From: Costus lasius
Lineage: Eukaryota > Streptophyta > Magnoliopsida > Zingiberales > Costaceae
DNA length: 64,000 nt
Direction: 5' to 3'
Assembly (NCBI GenBank): GCA_027563935.2
Contig: CM050454.1
Span: 77,148,596 to 77,212,595 of the forward strand
The notes under the pieces are model-generated. The model searched no databases. It worked only from the letters and a program-made list of their open reading frames with translations, and had not been told where the DNA came from. Numbering within the stretch: position 1 is the stretch's first letter; the number at the start of each line of letters is the position of its first letter. A program made the position numbers and the translations under genes. This document shows, one piece after another, positions 45,201-55,687 of the stretch.

Positions 45201-48200
45201 GTTAACTCGGATGAGTTTAGTCGATTTAACAAGTTAACTCAAGGACTATTTCTATAGTTTGCTTCATCTTCGAGTTTTCAAGATTAACCACAATATACTT
45301 GCATGCATGCAACTTTAGAAATTTAGAAAATCTTCAATCTTCATCATCTTTACAACTTGTTGCTATCCACGACACTTCTAATTTCACAGGTCATTATCAC
45401 ACATCTTTGTCTTCACTAGTCATTGCACTAACGATACTTCTAGCTTCATCGTCACTTGTCCTATAGCGTGAAGCTTCTTCATCTTTGCTCAGGAGAAGTT
45501 TCACTACTACTTGGAGAAACTTCAACAACTTGACATCATCGGAATAGTCTTCCATCACTGGATTCAATGACGATTTGAGTCTTCAATAGTTGACACAAAT
45601 GCATATGTCATAAGTTGAGCACAACATTGTACAATGCACACGCATAGTACCATACCACACGGTGAATGCACAGTGCATAGTGAACATGGAATAATACCAT
45701 ATTGTTACTATATGACTCTTGCCTATAACCCTATGCTACAAGCTACTGGATAAGCCTACACCACTAGGAAATATGTGATGTATAAAATATTATTATTTAT
45801 TATAGTTGTTGGATCTTATAATCCTAAGAGTCAACCCTGTTGAGCCTTATCATTCCTATGGAGGATCTAGATTCTAGCAACCATGAGTTAGTTCATTTAA
45901 GCATAGGCATGTAATTTTAGTCTTACTTGATCAAGAAGCTTAAGATATCACTCATGGAGGGATAGACTTTAATTTGATCACATATATTTCTCCACATGAT
46001 TTGTGGAACACTTGATTATCACTTCACGGTTTACATAGATATGCACTACATTTGACAGTATCAATGTACACAATTGGGTACTTGAGAATTTATAAAACCT
46101 CAAGTTTAAGGTTCAGGTACACTATTATCATTATGAAAATACTTAGTGCACTCATATAACAATTCATATAGTATACTTATAGCAGGTCTATCAAATATAT
46201 TAGTTCTTTAATATGTACTTATGTGTTGATTTGATTTTTACATTAGATGATAACATATTTTTCATCAATCACTATACATATTACTCTGTATGTATTATTT
46301 TTATCTCAATTCACAATAATACTTAACTTGGGATATTTAGAAATAATCATATTATTCTAGGGATTTTATTACAATTGCTTATATTATGGATATATGGAAC
46401 AAATATATTAATAAAAATGTTGAATTAAAATATTTAATTGAACATTATAAAATGTATACTAAACATTGTTATCCAATGATTGATCTATAGGGCATACACT
46501 AACAAAGTTATTTAGGAAAAAATAATGGTACAAAATTATATGTATTACTTGAGAGGACGAATTGGTTTCAAATAACATCTTATTATGACCAATAACAAAG
46601 AAAGAATAGTGATTAGAACCATTGTAGAGAGTATTTCAATCCAATGTTTGTATCTCATTTTAAAGGTATAGCCTTAGGGCAACCAAAGATATACTATAAC
46701 AGATCACCATGAATAAATTGCTCAAGTGAAAGACATGATGAACCTTGCATATAACTTGAAGGCTTTGGTTATGATCTCTTGGCTTCTCAATGATATACAT
46801 TGGTTTCTTTTATAATGCGATGCAGTAATTAAAGGAAGAGAAATCATATAATAAATGTTTTAATTTTAATTGTTTTCTTGCAAAATCCTAAGTGGAAATA
46901 TGCATTATCGTGCAGTTTGACATTCAGTATAAACTATCTTTTAGTTCAAAGCCTGGTATAAGCATGTGTTGAAGACAAGTATATCTTATTAGTTCATATT
47001 CCAATTACTCTAATCTACAAGGTATTCATAAACATACTTGTGTTTCCACATGCCCTTTTCCCTTATATTATAAAGTTACCATTGTCGTTTCTGATGTCAG
47101 AGTTATGGTGCACTTCTACCTGCACCTTTTAGGCCAGCAAAGGTACTAGTGATCTAAGATTTATTGAAATATCAATGAACAAATGGTATCTTATTTCAAC
47201 TACTATTTCATTATCAATTTGATGTTTTATTTGCCTTATCAAGTATTATGTTTTCTATCTATTAGAACAACAATGCTTTGTTTCTTGCAGGTTTATTTAT
47301 TTATTTATTGGTATTGGGGTTATTGTCTTTATCATATCATGCTTTGGATGCATAGGAGCTTTAACAAGGAACGGTTGCTGCCTATGTTGCGTATCCAGAC
47401 TTTTGAATGTTTTTTCTTTTATTGTACTCTACTATTTTTATGATGTAAGGGAGAAACACTTGCTGGGCTAACAAGTTTAGAAAATAGTTTTTTATATATT
47501 TTATAATAAAAACTAAAACTAAGCATGCAACACATAAATGCAATAAAATAAATTACTTCTATGAAACCTAAAAATTGCATGAATTAACTACCCACCTTAA
47601 ACCTCTTGAGAATGAAAGGGGTTCATCAATTCATTGGTTGATGTCTGCATCATACAAGTAGGCAATTATAAGCAATCATAAGGTCAGGATCTGTACATTC
47701 CATGGATTCAAATTATTACAACTTAAAGATAGAGGGGAGGATAAGCTTCCAAATTCCTCTACTAACAAGCTTAGACTAAACTAAAGAAAGGGGAGGGAGA
47801 GAAGGAAGGTTGTGCTGGTCCATGGATTATCCTTTTGATGGGATGCTGAGAAGAAATGAAAGAGGAAAGAAAGAGGAAAGCGCTGGCCACCTTTTGATAT
47901 CCAAGAGAGGATTCCAAGAACAAGAAGAGTGTAAGAAAATAGACATCATACCATAAGGCTCGGCTAGATTGAAGAAGTAGTGCCAATGATAAAGTCCTTG
48001 ATCTTGATGTTAGCCGAGAGGTTAGAGAAGTGCGCTAGCCTTTGTCCTTCATGTTGAAAAATGTCATGACCTACAAAGAAGAGAAGAGGCGTAAGTGAGA
48101 ATCTAAACTATAAGGTGCTAACTTACAAAGAGAGAAGATGAGATGAGGGCTCAGTTGATGTTTGAAGATGATGTGCCGATTTGAAGGTGATGTCTCCTTT

Positions 48201-51200
48201 TGTATGCTTGTGCCATCTTCATATAGTAGGGGAGTAATTACGTCACTTGAAGGAGGGAAATAGAGAAGAGGAGATAAGAGAAGAGTTGCATGGAGAGGGA
48301 AAGAGAAGGAGAGGAAGAAGAAGAGGAGACGGGGAAGGGTCTCACACTTAGAAGACGAGAGGGAGAAAAGGGAGAGGGGAAGATCAAAATACTATCAAGG
48401 GCTGGGAAACTAATTCATCCGTATGCTCTAATAATACATGAATAGATACAAGTATTTATTGGCTAGTGGGCATAATGGGCATTAAGGCTAGGAGGACATT
48501 TCCTTCTTGTACAATTTTTGGAGAATAATTTCAGAATTTATTTGGCTTGGCTACATTCTTTCACATGACTTCAATTTTAAATTCCTTCTAGTTGTCTTGT
48601 TGAGTTTCCTTTGTTGGTGTGAAAGGTCTATTAATTTTAAATTCTTTACTCCTTTGCTTTGACCGAATTAACTTAGCTTAGTGGAGAGAATTTTTAATTT
48701 TAAAATTTTTTTAATTGGTTGGACGATTTAAGGTTTACAGATGGAGCCTCTTTCTTTAGCTTCCTTAAATTATGGATTTTGACTAGCTTAATTTTGAATT
48801 TAAATTTCTTCTCTTTTCTTTAGTCTGCCAATGTGCTTATCTTCTCATTTAATAGTCGCTATAATTTGTGGATTTTGGTTAGTGCTTCCTTTGAATTTTG
48901 AATTATTTGAAGAATGGTTGGCACGCCCCCTTTCTTTGCTTGATTTTCGTGATTGTTGGCTAATTGCTTCCGACTGATGGGCATCCAATCTTCTAAAAAT
49001 TTCCTTGATTGTTGGCCAATTGCTTCAAATTGGTGGGCATCCAAACTTCTTTTGATGATAAGGTGAAGTGTTTCTGTCTTTTCTTTACTTGAACTAAGTA
49101 AAATGCTTCTTGCGTTATTAGGCATTAGCTTTGAGTGAGTAAGCTTGCTAGCTTACTTTTGCCACTTGAAGAACTTGCTAATAATACATTAAATGCAAAG
49201 ATAGAATGCTATGCATTAATATAGCATTAATCCTACCATGATTTATGAAATTACATTTTGATATTTTTTTGGTAGATCTATACATGAATTATAATGCACA
49301 CAGTCTACCATAAATAACACTACATGGATGCAAGGTGATTTATATCTACCCTATGATGATACATGAAAATGCAAAGATAGAGTCTTGGTAGGAGTAGTGT
49401 AGAGCATTCTATCTTTACATTACGATATATTATTGACAAGTTCATCAACTAGTAAAGGTAAGCTAGCAAGCTCACTCATAGCTCCCCAAGAAGGCAAGAC
49501 ATACTTCAACTAGTTCAAGTGAAGATCAAAACAAGGAAGTACTTCAACTCATCTTTCAAATAAGTTTGGTTGCCCATTTATTTGAAGCAATTGGCCGACA
49601 ATAAAGGAAATCAAGTAAAGAAGGGATCAGGCCAACCATTCCTTAAATAATTCAAAATTTAAAAGAAACACCAATCAAGATCCATGAATCATGGAGGACG
49701 AGGAGATAAGTATCTTAGCATGCCAAAAGAAAGAGAACAAAATTAAATTCAAAATCAAGCCAATCAAGATCCATAATTTAAAAAACCCAAATAAAGAAGC
49801 TCCATTCGTCAACCTCAAATTGTCCAAGCAATTGAAAAATATTTCAAAATTCAAAATTCTCTCTACCAACCAAGCCAATTCAATCAAAGCAAAGAGGGGA
49901 AAAAAATTAAAATTAATCAATCATCCACACCAACAAAGGTAGCTCAGCAAGACAATTAGAAGGAATTTAAAATTGAAGGTATGCTAAGGAATCTCACCAA
50001 GCCAAATAAATTTTAAAATTTTTCTTTAAAAATTATATAAGAAGAGAAATGTCCTCTTGCCTTTCACTCTCACTAGCCTATATATGCTTGTACTCATCCA
50101 TGCATCATTAGAGGATATGAATAAATTAGATTCCTAGCCTACTATGGTGTCTTGATCTTCTCCTATCCCTATTCTCCCTCTCCTCTTCCTCTTATTTTCT
50201 TTCCCTCTCTATGTAACTCTCCTCTTATCTCCTCTTTTATACTTCCCTTCTTAAGGCTGTGTATCCTTGGAAAAACACAGCGGACGGGGTGGAAAGCATT
50301 GCTTTCCCCCGTTTCCTTCGACCGAAAGAAAACAAGAGAAAGAAAACTAGCTAAAGTTTTCCGTCGATTCCATTAAAAACGTTTCGAATCGGGCGGAAAC
50401 CAAACTCACATCACGTTCACCTCTCCTTGCCGAGCCTTTTCCCCGCCCCTCCTCCTTCCCTCTCCCTCTTCGCCGGCGCCGTGTCACCCCTTCCCCTCCT
50501 CGCCGATGCCGCGTCGCCCCTTCCCCTCCTCGCCGGAGTTGCCCCCCTCCTTCCCTCTCCCTCCTCTCTCCTCCTGTCGCCGAGCTCACTAGTCACGTGC
50601 TTCGTCGAGCTCGCGTTGCCTTTGCCGAACCTCCCGTCTCCAGCCTCATCGAGCTAGCCAGCCTCGCCTCGCCTCGCCTCACGTTGCCAGCTCTGCCGAG
50701 CTCGCTCCGAGCTCGCGTCGCCTTGCCTCCCGTTGCCTTTGCTGAACCTCCTGTTGCTAGCCTCACCTCACGTCGCTGAACTAGCCTCATCGAGCCAGTC
50801 AGACTCGCCTCCCGTCGCCAACCCCGCCGAGCTCACATCGCCTTTGCTGAACCTCCGGTCACCAGTCTCGCCTCGCTTCGCCGAACCAACCAGTCTCCCC
50901 TCCCGTCGCCAACATCGGCGAGCTCACCTCGCCTCCCGTCCTACTATCGCGACGGACGAGCCCTCCTCGCCTCCTGTCGTCGACTTGGATGAAAATCTTT
51001 CACACATAAATATCCTCTCTTGTGTCCGGCGAGGAGAAGCGGCGGCAATCTCTCCCACGTCCGGTGAGGAGAAGCGGCGGCGAACTCTGCAACGAGCTCC
51101 GCTCGCCAAAAGAAATTTTTTCTATTTGCACATGATATACTTTCCCTCTGTGCCATTCTCCTTTCCATAGCTCTCTCCCTTCCCTTGTGCTCTCCATCCA

Positions 51201-53904
51201 TTGTAGGAAACAGGGTCTAAATGACGCAAGTGCTCTCAAACTATATCAAGACTATGCAAACATACAAAGGAGCCATAATCACTTTCAAATATGTGCATTA
51301 TCATCAAACATCAACCAAGCCCTCATCTCATCCTCTCGTTGTAAGGTGATATCTTAGGTTTAAATTCTCACTCACGCCTCCTCTTCTTTGATATTGAGAT
51401 ATGGATTCATTGCTTCTAGTGTCAAGAATTGAGTTAGACATCTTTGTACTCTTTTTTACTCTGCTATCTTCTAATATTGTATTCAACAGTATTAGAGGCT
51501 TTTTGATGTTGCTTGGAGTTGTCTGCAATAGACGGGCGTCCATGCTTGCCCTTTACTGTATAGGTTCATCAAAAGGCTCTCTGCTTGCACAAAGTTGTCT
51601 CATGGAGGAGTGGTCTTTTTGTGAAAAGTTGTCTCATGGAGGGAATGTAGAACCTGTTGTGCCTTTGTTTGTTGCCAACTCTTACTTTGTACTTTGTACG
51701 TTTTAAAGCCCCATTTTATTTATGCTTCAAAACGAAACTAATTTCTAACCCAAGGAAGGATTGGATTAACTTATTGCATTGAAGCTATCTAATATTCAAA
51801 TAAATCCGCTGGAGTTCAGTAGTTGGCTGAACCACTTAATAACCTTTAAAAATAATATCTAAAGTCTATACACTCCTGCATAGTGCATACCTCCATGCAT
51901 GCATCCAATATTAATTTTATGAAAAAAGTTGGCTAGCCGGCAAATTCTAAATGACTAAAGGAGTTACAACTTATGAATATAAGGCACGAAGTTTCCCTCT
52001 AGAGGTAGGCTATTTACAATACTTTACCCTTTCTAAATGTCCTTGAAGTACATCTGAAGTGGTATCATATTCAAAGTCTGTAAGCATCATAAATGCTAGC
52101 TTGTATATCTTGAGAAAACATATAACAGTTCATATTGAATAAATCCGTTCATAGTGGCAAATAAAAGAACACTAATGAGGCAGGGACCCAGGCCTTGCTT
52201 TTTATGCAGGATTGTTCTAGGCCTGTCTGATTGGGGCTTTTTATCTCACACTGAAAACGATAGAAATTTCCAAGCGCAGGATACTCCTTTATCCCGTTGT
52301 GATTTTGAGTGGGTGGCCTGAGATGAAAGCCGCTTGATTGGCAGCCCCTAGACAGCCCTATATGCAAATGCTAGGCATGCGGTCCTTGCCTAAGATTTTT
52401 ATTTCAAATAAATAATATAGTGTATTTTTTCTTTCCATTATGTTATTTTAATAGCATTCTTTGATAGATTTCAAGTTGGTGCTTTCCTTAACCACAATGT
52501 AGTATGCTTTATTTGTGATCTTGTTGATTCTAGTTGAGCTGGCTGCAGCAGCTTGCATATTCTTCGACCATAGCTGGAAGGATGTGAGTTTGTGTTTACC
52601 ATAACTTGTCTCTCCTTTTGTATTCATTTTATTTAACTCTATATCAATTTTCTTGCAGCTTATTCCTGATGATAAAACTGGGACTTTTCACAATATCTAT
52701 GAATTTTTGGATGATAACTGGAAGATAACCAAGTGGGTTGCTCTTGTAGTCGTTATTTTAGAGGTGAGCATTGTTAGTGAACTTTTCAAGTTCGTAAAGC
52801 AGTTGATAGTAGCCGTAGTATTGTTAGTTATTGTGGTCGACGTATCAATGCTTCATTTATATTGCCGCTTTTCTGTCAATTCCTTAATTATTTAGAATTA
52901 TATGTTGATATTTTCAGTGTTCTCTTATTGCTGTGTTGTAGAAATTCATACCTATTAATTTTTTGAGTCACAACAATACTCTTTCAGGAGAAGAGTATAT
53001 GAACAGTAGAATGCACAACGTTGTAACCTTCGATTCTTTTGTGACATTTTAAACGCTCCTCTTACAGTTCGTCGAGAAAGTATGTTTTCTTTTGTTAATA
53101 GATCACATCTGTAATTATTGCACATAATGATTCTTTTGCGTGAATGGACCTGTTATGGTCTGATTCAATTAATTGTCTATAGATGAATACTGGATAGGCA
53201 TGCTGTAGCCATATGGAGATCTGTGTAATTACTTGTTGGAAATAATTTTTTTCTGGTCCGTAGTCTTTGGAAATCAACAATGCAGGATTTCGCCACATTC
53301 CCAGATTTACCTCCTGCTGCATAATATCAAGCCATAATAGAGTAGCTAATCAATCATTCTACAATGATCTAGACTGCCTCGCAATCTTTTTTTCTTTTTC
53401 TTTTTCTTTGTATTTAGTTCCCTCTGCATTTTAATCCTATTTCTTCTAAGTCATTCGTTCATTTTCTTGTCATTTCAGAGTTCTATTTCTGACCCAGAAA
53501 TTATATAAATGTGACTTGCAGGCTTTAATATTCATATTAGCTCTTGTAGTAAAAGCTGCAAACAAACCTGCTGAATATGACAGCGATGACGAGTACATTG
53601 CTCCAAGATCTGGCATCCGGCAGCCATTAATGAATCGGCAAGGCGGACAAGCGACTGGAGTACCTGCGCTCGGCAGTCTTGACCATCGACCTAGTAGAAA
53701 TGATGCCTGGAGCCAACGAATGAGAGAAAAGGTAAAATCTGCTTCTTGTTCAATTTGTCACATGTGGTTTAACTACTGATTGTTACATGCATATAGTACG
53801 GCCTTGATACTTCCGAGTTCACATACAACCCATCAGACCCAAACCGATATCAACAGACTATTGCACCTCCGGCTGAAGAAAGGCGTCGCTGTACCATTCT
53901 GTGA
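36203..53904 (+). CDS. Tetraspanin, TOM2A-like (six exons, 283 aa)
   Basis: Exons: 36203-36450, 47291-47390, 52503-52583, 52659-52763, 53522-53731, 53797-53904, all with GT…AG introns and exact frame joins (a split TGG at the first junction, whole codons after). The product is a four-pass membrane protein. TM1 is at ~11-34 (LLNFLLMLAGLAMVGYGAYL), TM2 ~84-106 (FIYLFIGIGVIVF..SCFGCIGA), TM3 ~117-138 (ALFVILLILVELAAAA) and TM4 ~170-188. The second outer loop is short and lacks the GCCK motif of canonical plant tetraspanins. A ~95-residue charged cytosolic tail (YDSDDEYIAPRSG) ends in RRRCTIL, a CaaX-type prenylation box with terminal Leu (geranylgeranyl type). TOM2A is known as a ~280-residue four-pass protein with a C-terminal prenylation signal, found on vacuolar-type membranes and used by tobamoviruses as a host factor. 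Family assignment is firm; orthology within the TOM2A/TET18-20 group is inferred. Confidence 0.93.
39245..39277. repeat. Perfect 14-bp palindrome with two CACGTG cores
   Basis: AAATTAATCACGTG and its exact complement are separated by TAGTG. It can form a hairpin and carries two G-box hexamers, the usual bZIP/bHLH site in plants. Regulatory use is not shown; it lies 35 bp left of the retrotransposon insertion. Confidence 0.7.
39312..40345 (-). repeat. 3' LTR of the gag-protease element
   Basis: 1034 bp, plus-strand ends TGTCACG…CGGGCCTGACA. Compared with the other LTR it lacks about 130 bp (between AAAATG and GCGATGTTGACTGG near 39365), flanked by a short ATG match. A minus-strand TATTTAGAGG near 39890-39900 is a plausible LTR TATA element. 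Numerous open frames on both strands come from its high GC content. Confidence 0.88.
40346..40358 (-). other. Polypurine tract of the gag-protease element
   Basis: On the minus strand GGCGGGGGAGAAT directly precedes the LTR start TGTCAGGCCC. Confidence 0.88.
40485..40910 (-). CDS. Gypsy aspartic protease (end of the internal region)
   Basis: 141 codons. After MHRGMTLNTITAVSVSGKAG comes GLMYVPMQINGVEVEAMVDT with the catalytic D-T-G-A-T (~residue 37-41), then a flap-like stretch and YDVVLGIELLRRAKISIIPH near the end, the usual last strand of retrotransposon proteases. It stops at IIQ with only about 125 bp left before the purine tract, so no polymerase was ever joined in this copy. The frame is shifted relative to gag. 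The first residues may be read-through from gag; the ATG is only the first in frame. Confidence 0.85.
   Translation of the reverse strand: MHRGMTLNTITAVSVSGKAGLMYVPMQINGVEVEAMVDTGATHLFVSERMVAQLGLHTSSTTTRMKTVNATEQPMVAVSYDVPVKLGDWTGRHHVQVAKIDNYDVVLGIELLRRAKISIIPHLEGVQVLQEGASRWISIIQ
40905..42043 (-). pseudogene. Gypsy gag with four nonsense mutations
   Basis: One reading frame from 42043 carries an N-terminal coiled coil (MVNQGDRIARIEQVFGL…VEQQRLQILALQQAL). The gag core follows (STFEGARSSKELGNFIWDVE…AKLWWRT…FREELQWQFLPGN…YVRAYSARML) and then a CX2CX3HX4C knuckle (CFLCKGPHQMYEC, about 40998-41036). It is broken by in-frame stops at 41837-41839 and just before 41806 (both TAG), at 41498-41500 (TGA) and at 41117-41119 (TAG). 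All four fit C-to-T changes of CAG or CGA. A frame change near 40905 separates it from protease. GAG is structural, forming the particle. Confidence 0.88.
42062..42073 (-). other. Primer binding site of the gag-protease element
   Basis: On the minus strand ACTGGTATCAGA follows the 5' LTR end (GGGCATGACA, plus-strand TGTCATGCCC at 42075). It is complementary to tRNA-iMet. Confidence 0.88.
42075..43264 (-). repeat. 5' LTR of the gag-protease element
   Basis: 1190 bp, and longer than its partner because it keeps the ~130-bp segment (about 42128-42258). It also has a private tandem duplication of about 36 bp (CGTCCCTTGGTCAAAATC repeated at 43097-43155). Apart from these changes and scattered substitutions the LTRs match closely. 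Confidence 0.88.
43270..43660. repeat. GC-rich GGCGACGG-type low-complexity block
   Basis: Imperfect repeats of GGCGACGGC/GATGGCGA motifs. The related block inverted at 50420-51100, with a similar TTTTCCG..GAT-containing flank, suggests that it belongs to the intronic repeat family. The open frames across it are a by-product of composition. Confidence 0.5.
45777..46504 (-). repeat. Old inverted copia LTR in intron 1
   Basis: Read on the minus strand it starts TGTTAGTGTATGCCC at 46504, the family LTR start, and continues with low similarity to the LTRs at 58793 and 63475. A further match (TAGCAACACATTGCTACC near 44885) suggests the LTR once reached to about 44850, with unrelated sequence in between. 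It is much older than the other copies, and no TSD was found. Confidence 0.55.
47450..49400 (+). repeat. Left arm of the intron-2 inverted repeat
   Basis: It is related to copy 1 in intron 1 in the same orientation. It includes a short internal duplication (TTGGCTAATTGCTTC… and TTGGCCAATTGCTTC…, about 48955-49050). No open frame is supported. The right arm begins some 30 bp after its end. Confidence 0.65.
49430..51440 (-). repeat. Right arm of the intron-2 inverted repeat
   Basis: Its reverse complement follows the left arm in order: TGAGC/TGAG TTGCTAGCTTAC, CCAATTGCTTCAAAT, GAATTATTTNAAGAATGGTTGG, the AGAGGAGATAAGAG block, and farther out GATGAGATGAGGGCT. About 1 kb of GC-rich sequence (50250-51230) interrupts the match and has no counterpart in the left arm. 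Confidence 0.65.
50250..51230. repeat. GC/CT-rich block inside the right arm
   Basis: It begins GGCTGTGTATCCTTGG and contains imperfect GCCGAGCTC/CGCCTC-type tandem motifs (50420-51000). The composition gives overlapping frames on both strands with alanine/proline/serine or arginine/glycine runs, none resembling a protein family. A similar block in intron 1 (43270-43700) lies in the opposite orientation. Confidence 0.55.
52220..52357. mobile_element. Tourist-like MITE
   Basis: The ends GGCCTGTCTGATTGGGGCT and, on the other strand, GGCTGTCTAGGGGCTGCC form an imperfect inverted repeat. CTA flanks both sides (52217-52219, 52358-52360), as expected for PIF/Harbinger-derived MITEs. 138 bp, no coding capacity. 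Confidence 0.5.
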
Positions 53905-55008
53905 CCATTGTCGTCCTGTACGATATTTGCTTTTGAGTGCACAGTTGGCTAGTCGCTTCTTTTCAATGTGTGAAGCTTTTAAGAGATTCCCTGTTTCGAG
54001 AATGTGTTATCATTTAACTTCCCTTTACTTTTACTCTGGGATAAATTCTCATTGCACAATTGAGTATATTTTAATCTCATATCTAATTAGTGGGTGTTCG
54101 TTTTATCAAATTTCTGGAGCGTGCAATACTTTTGGGAGAGCCCTTAAGTGATGAGATAGCTTATGCTCTGTGAAAATGTGACTTTCACAATAGCATTGTA
54201 TTTGCAAAGGTTTTTATTTTATTTTAATTTTTTGATAAACCAATTATTCATTAATTGAAGAAAACTATTGCAACAGATTCTAAGTAGTACACTTGTATAT
54301 ACTTTGTCTGCTTTCCTATCAACAAATATAACATTTATCTACTAATTGCAAGTGCATAACACCAACAAAGTTATTGCGCTAGAAACTAAAAGTCTATACT
54401 CATTTAACCTCTATAACATCAATCCTTAGCAACAGAATCAGATCTAAAGGGGTATTATTAGATACGATCATCAAACCATTCTTCTCCAAGTATTCATGTA
54501 TGATAACGCTCGACTCAGTGGATCATCAAACCATTCATCTGTGGTAACACGACTATTGTATTTTGCTCTTTTTTTATTTTCTCTACATTAGTATTTTTAC
54601 CTTGCAATTTACTAATCTCAACAAGATTCCTAATGTACCTGATTATTTGGTTTGGTTACAAATCGAATTTAAAGTGATTTCCAAGTCAATATGGGCTTCT
54701 CCGGTTTTGCAGTACAGCCATTTCTTGCCCTATAAGCAGTGCCCAGAATTCAGATTCTGAATCTAAAACTAGATATTGCCCAGTTCTTCCTGAATCCATT
54801 CAACCATTCTCCTCTGAATCCCTTGCTACTCCAGCAAAGTCATGTTTCCCTCTCCCTTCATTATTTTGTCCCATATTGATTTTGGCCTGTCCAAATGGTG
54901 GAACATTTCATTTATTATTCCTGCCAATCTTCCAGTTCTCTTTAACATTTCTTACTTCTACAACGAACAAATATTTTTTGCCAATTGTTTTGCTACGACT
55001 ATTAGAGT

Positions 55009-55048
<40 letters not shown>

Positions 55049-55687
55049 TTCATAGTAAAAAAACTAAATATTTACTTTCTTTCATATTAATCAAAAACCT
55101 TATTAAGATATGTTTAAATATTTGTTATAATTCATCATATTCTACTTCATATTAAGATACATTTTTAATAAAATGACTATTTAAAGTCCATTTCGAATAA
55201 CTTCATCTAAGTGAAAATTTTATACTTTTATGACTTTTATATATGGTAGACAAAGAGCCCATTTGAGGACTTGTAAATTCCATTAATATATTTCTATGCA
55301 ACTTTTATGAGTTATTCTTAAGCCACGCAAACACACGAGCTAGGCCGCATTGGATTGTGTTCACCGCCACTAGAATAAATTCTAATCTCTCCATTCTGCA
55401 CATTTGCAATTTTATTTTAATAGCTTTTTAAAGTTTAAATTAAAAATATATTTGTTTAAACCATTCCATTATGTGATTCTTATAAAAAAAATTTTAATCA
55501 GCTACTGCACATCAAGTCATTTATGTTATTGACTTATTGTTCGTAAAACTTAATTAAAAAAAAACTCATATTAAGCTTTCTAAACATCTTCTTGGCCTTA
55601 CTCGGCACTTGTCTTCCCATTCTTTACTTTTTGTTCACTTATTTAAATTCATGTATTTTATATTTAGAATTCTTCCAAATTTTCAAG
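53905..55687 (+). other. 3' flank of the tetraspanin gene and intergenic DNA
   Basis: The 3' UTR should occupy roughly the first 200-300 bp; I could not fix a polyadenylation site. The rest is A/T-rich with a (CT)17 microsatellite at 55013-55046. No gene or recognisable domain was found on either strand. Confidence 0.5.
55013..55046. repeat. (CT)17 microsatellite
   Basis: An uninterrupted run of 17 CT units follows AA at 55011-55012. A typical plant dinucleotide SSR and a possible length marker. Confidence 0.97.

Larger units (their letters stand above)
36451..47290 (+). other. Intron 1 of the tetraspanin gene, 10.8 kb
   Basis: It starts GTATGTAG and ends TTTCTTGCAG. 36451-37780 is ordinary A/T-rich intron. 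Beyond it lie a non-coding repeat (about 37780-44620) interrupted by a gag-protease retrotransposon (39312-43264) and an old inverted copia LTR ending at 46504. No host exon was recognised between 36451 and 47290. Confidence 0.88.
47391..52502 (+). other. Intron 2 of the tetraspanin gene, 5.1 kb
   Basis: It starts GTATCCAG right after the TGCCTATGTTGC exon end and ends ACAATGTAG. It contains two copies of the intronic repeat in inverted arrangement (47450-49400 and 49430-51440) and a MITE (52220-52357). 51450-52200 holds nothing recognisable. Confidence 0.88.

Noticed and set aside
50347..51239. Frames encoding Ala/Pro/Ser- or Arg/Gly-rich peptides in intron 2
   Set aside because: Imperfect GCCGAGCTC-type repeats open many frames at once; no protein family is recognisable.
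54242..54980. Possible LINE or other transposon coding remnant downstream of the tetraspanin gene
   Set aside because: Reverse-strand translation gives scattered peptide-like stretches but no motif that can be assigned.
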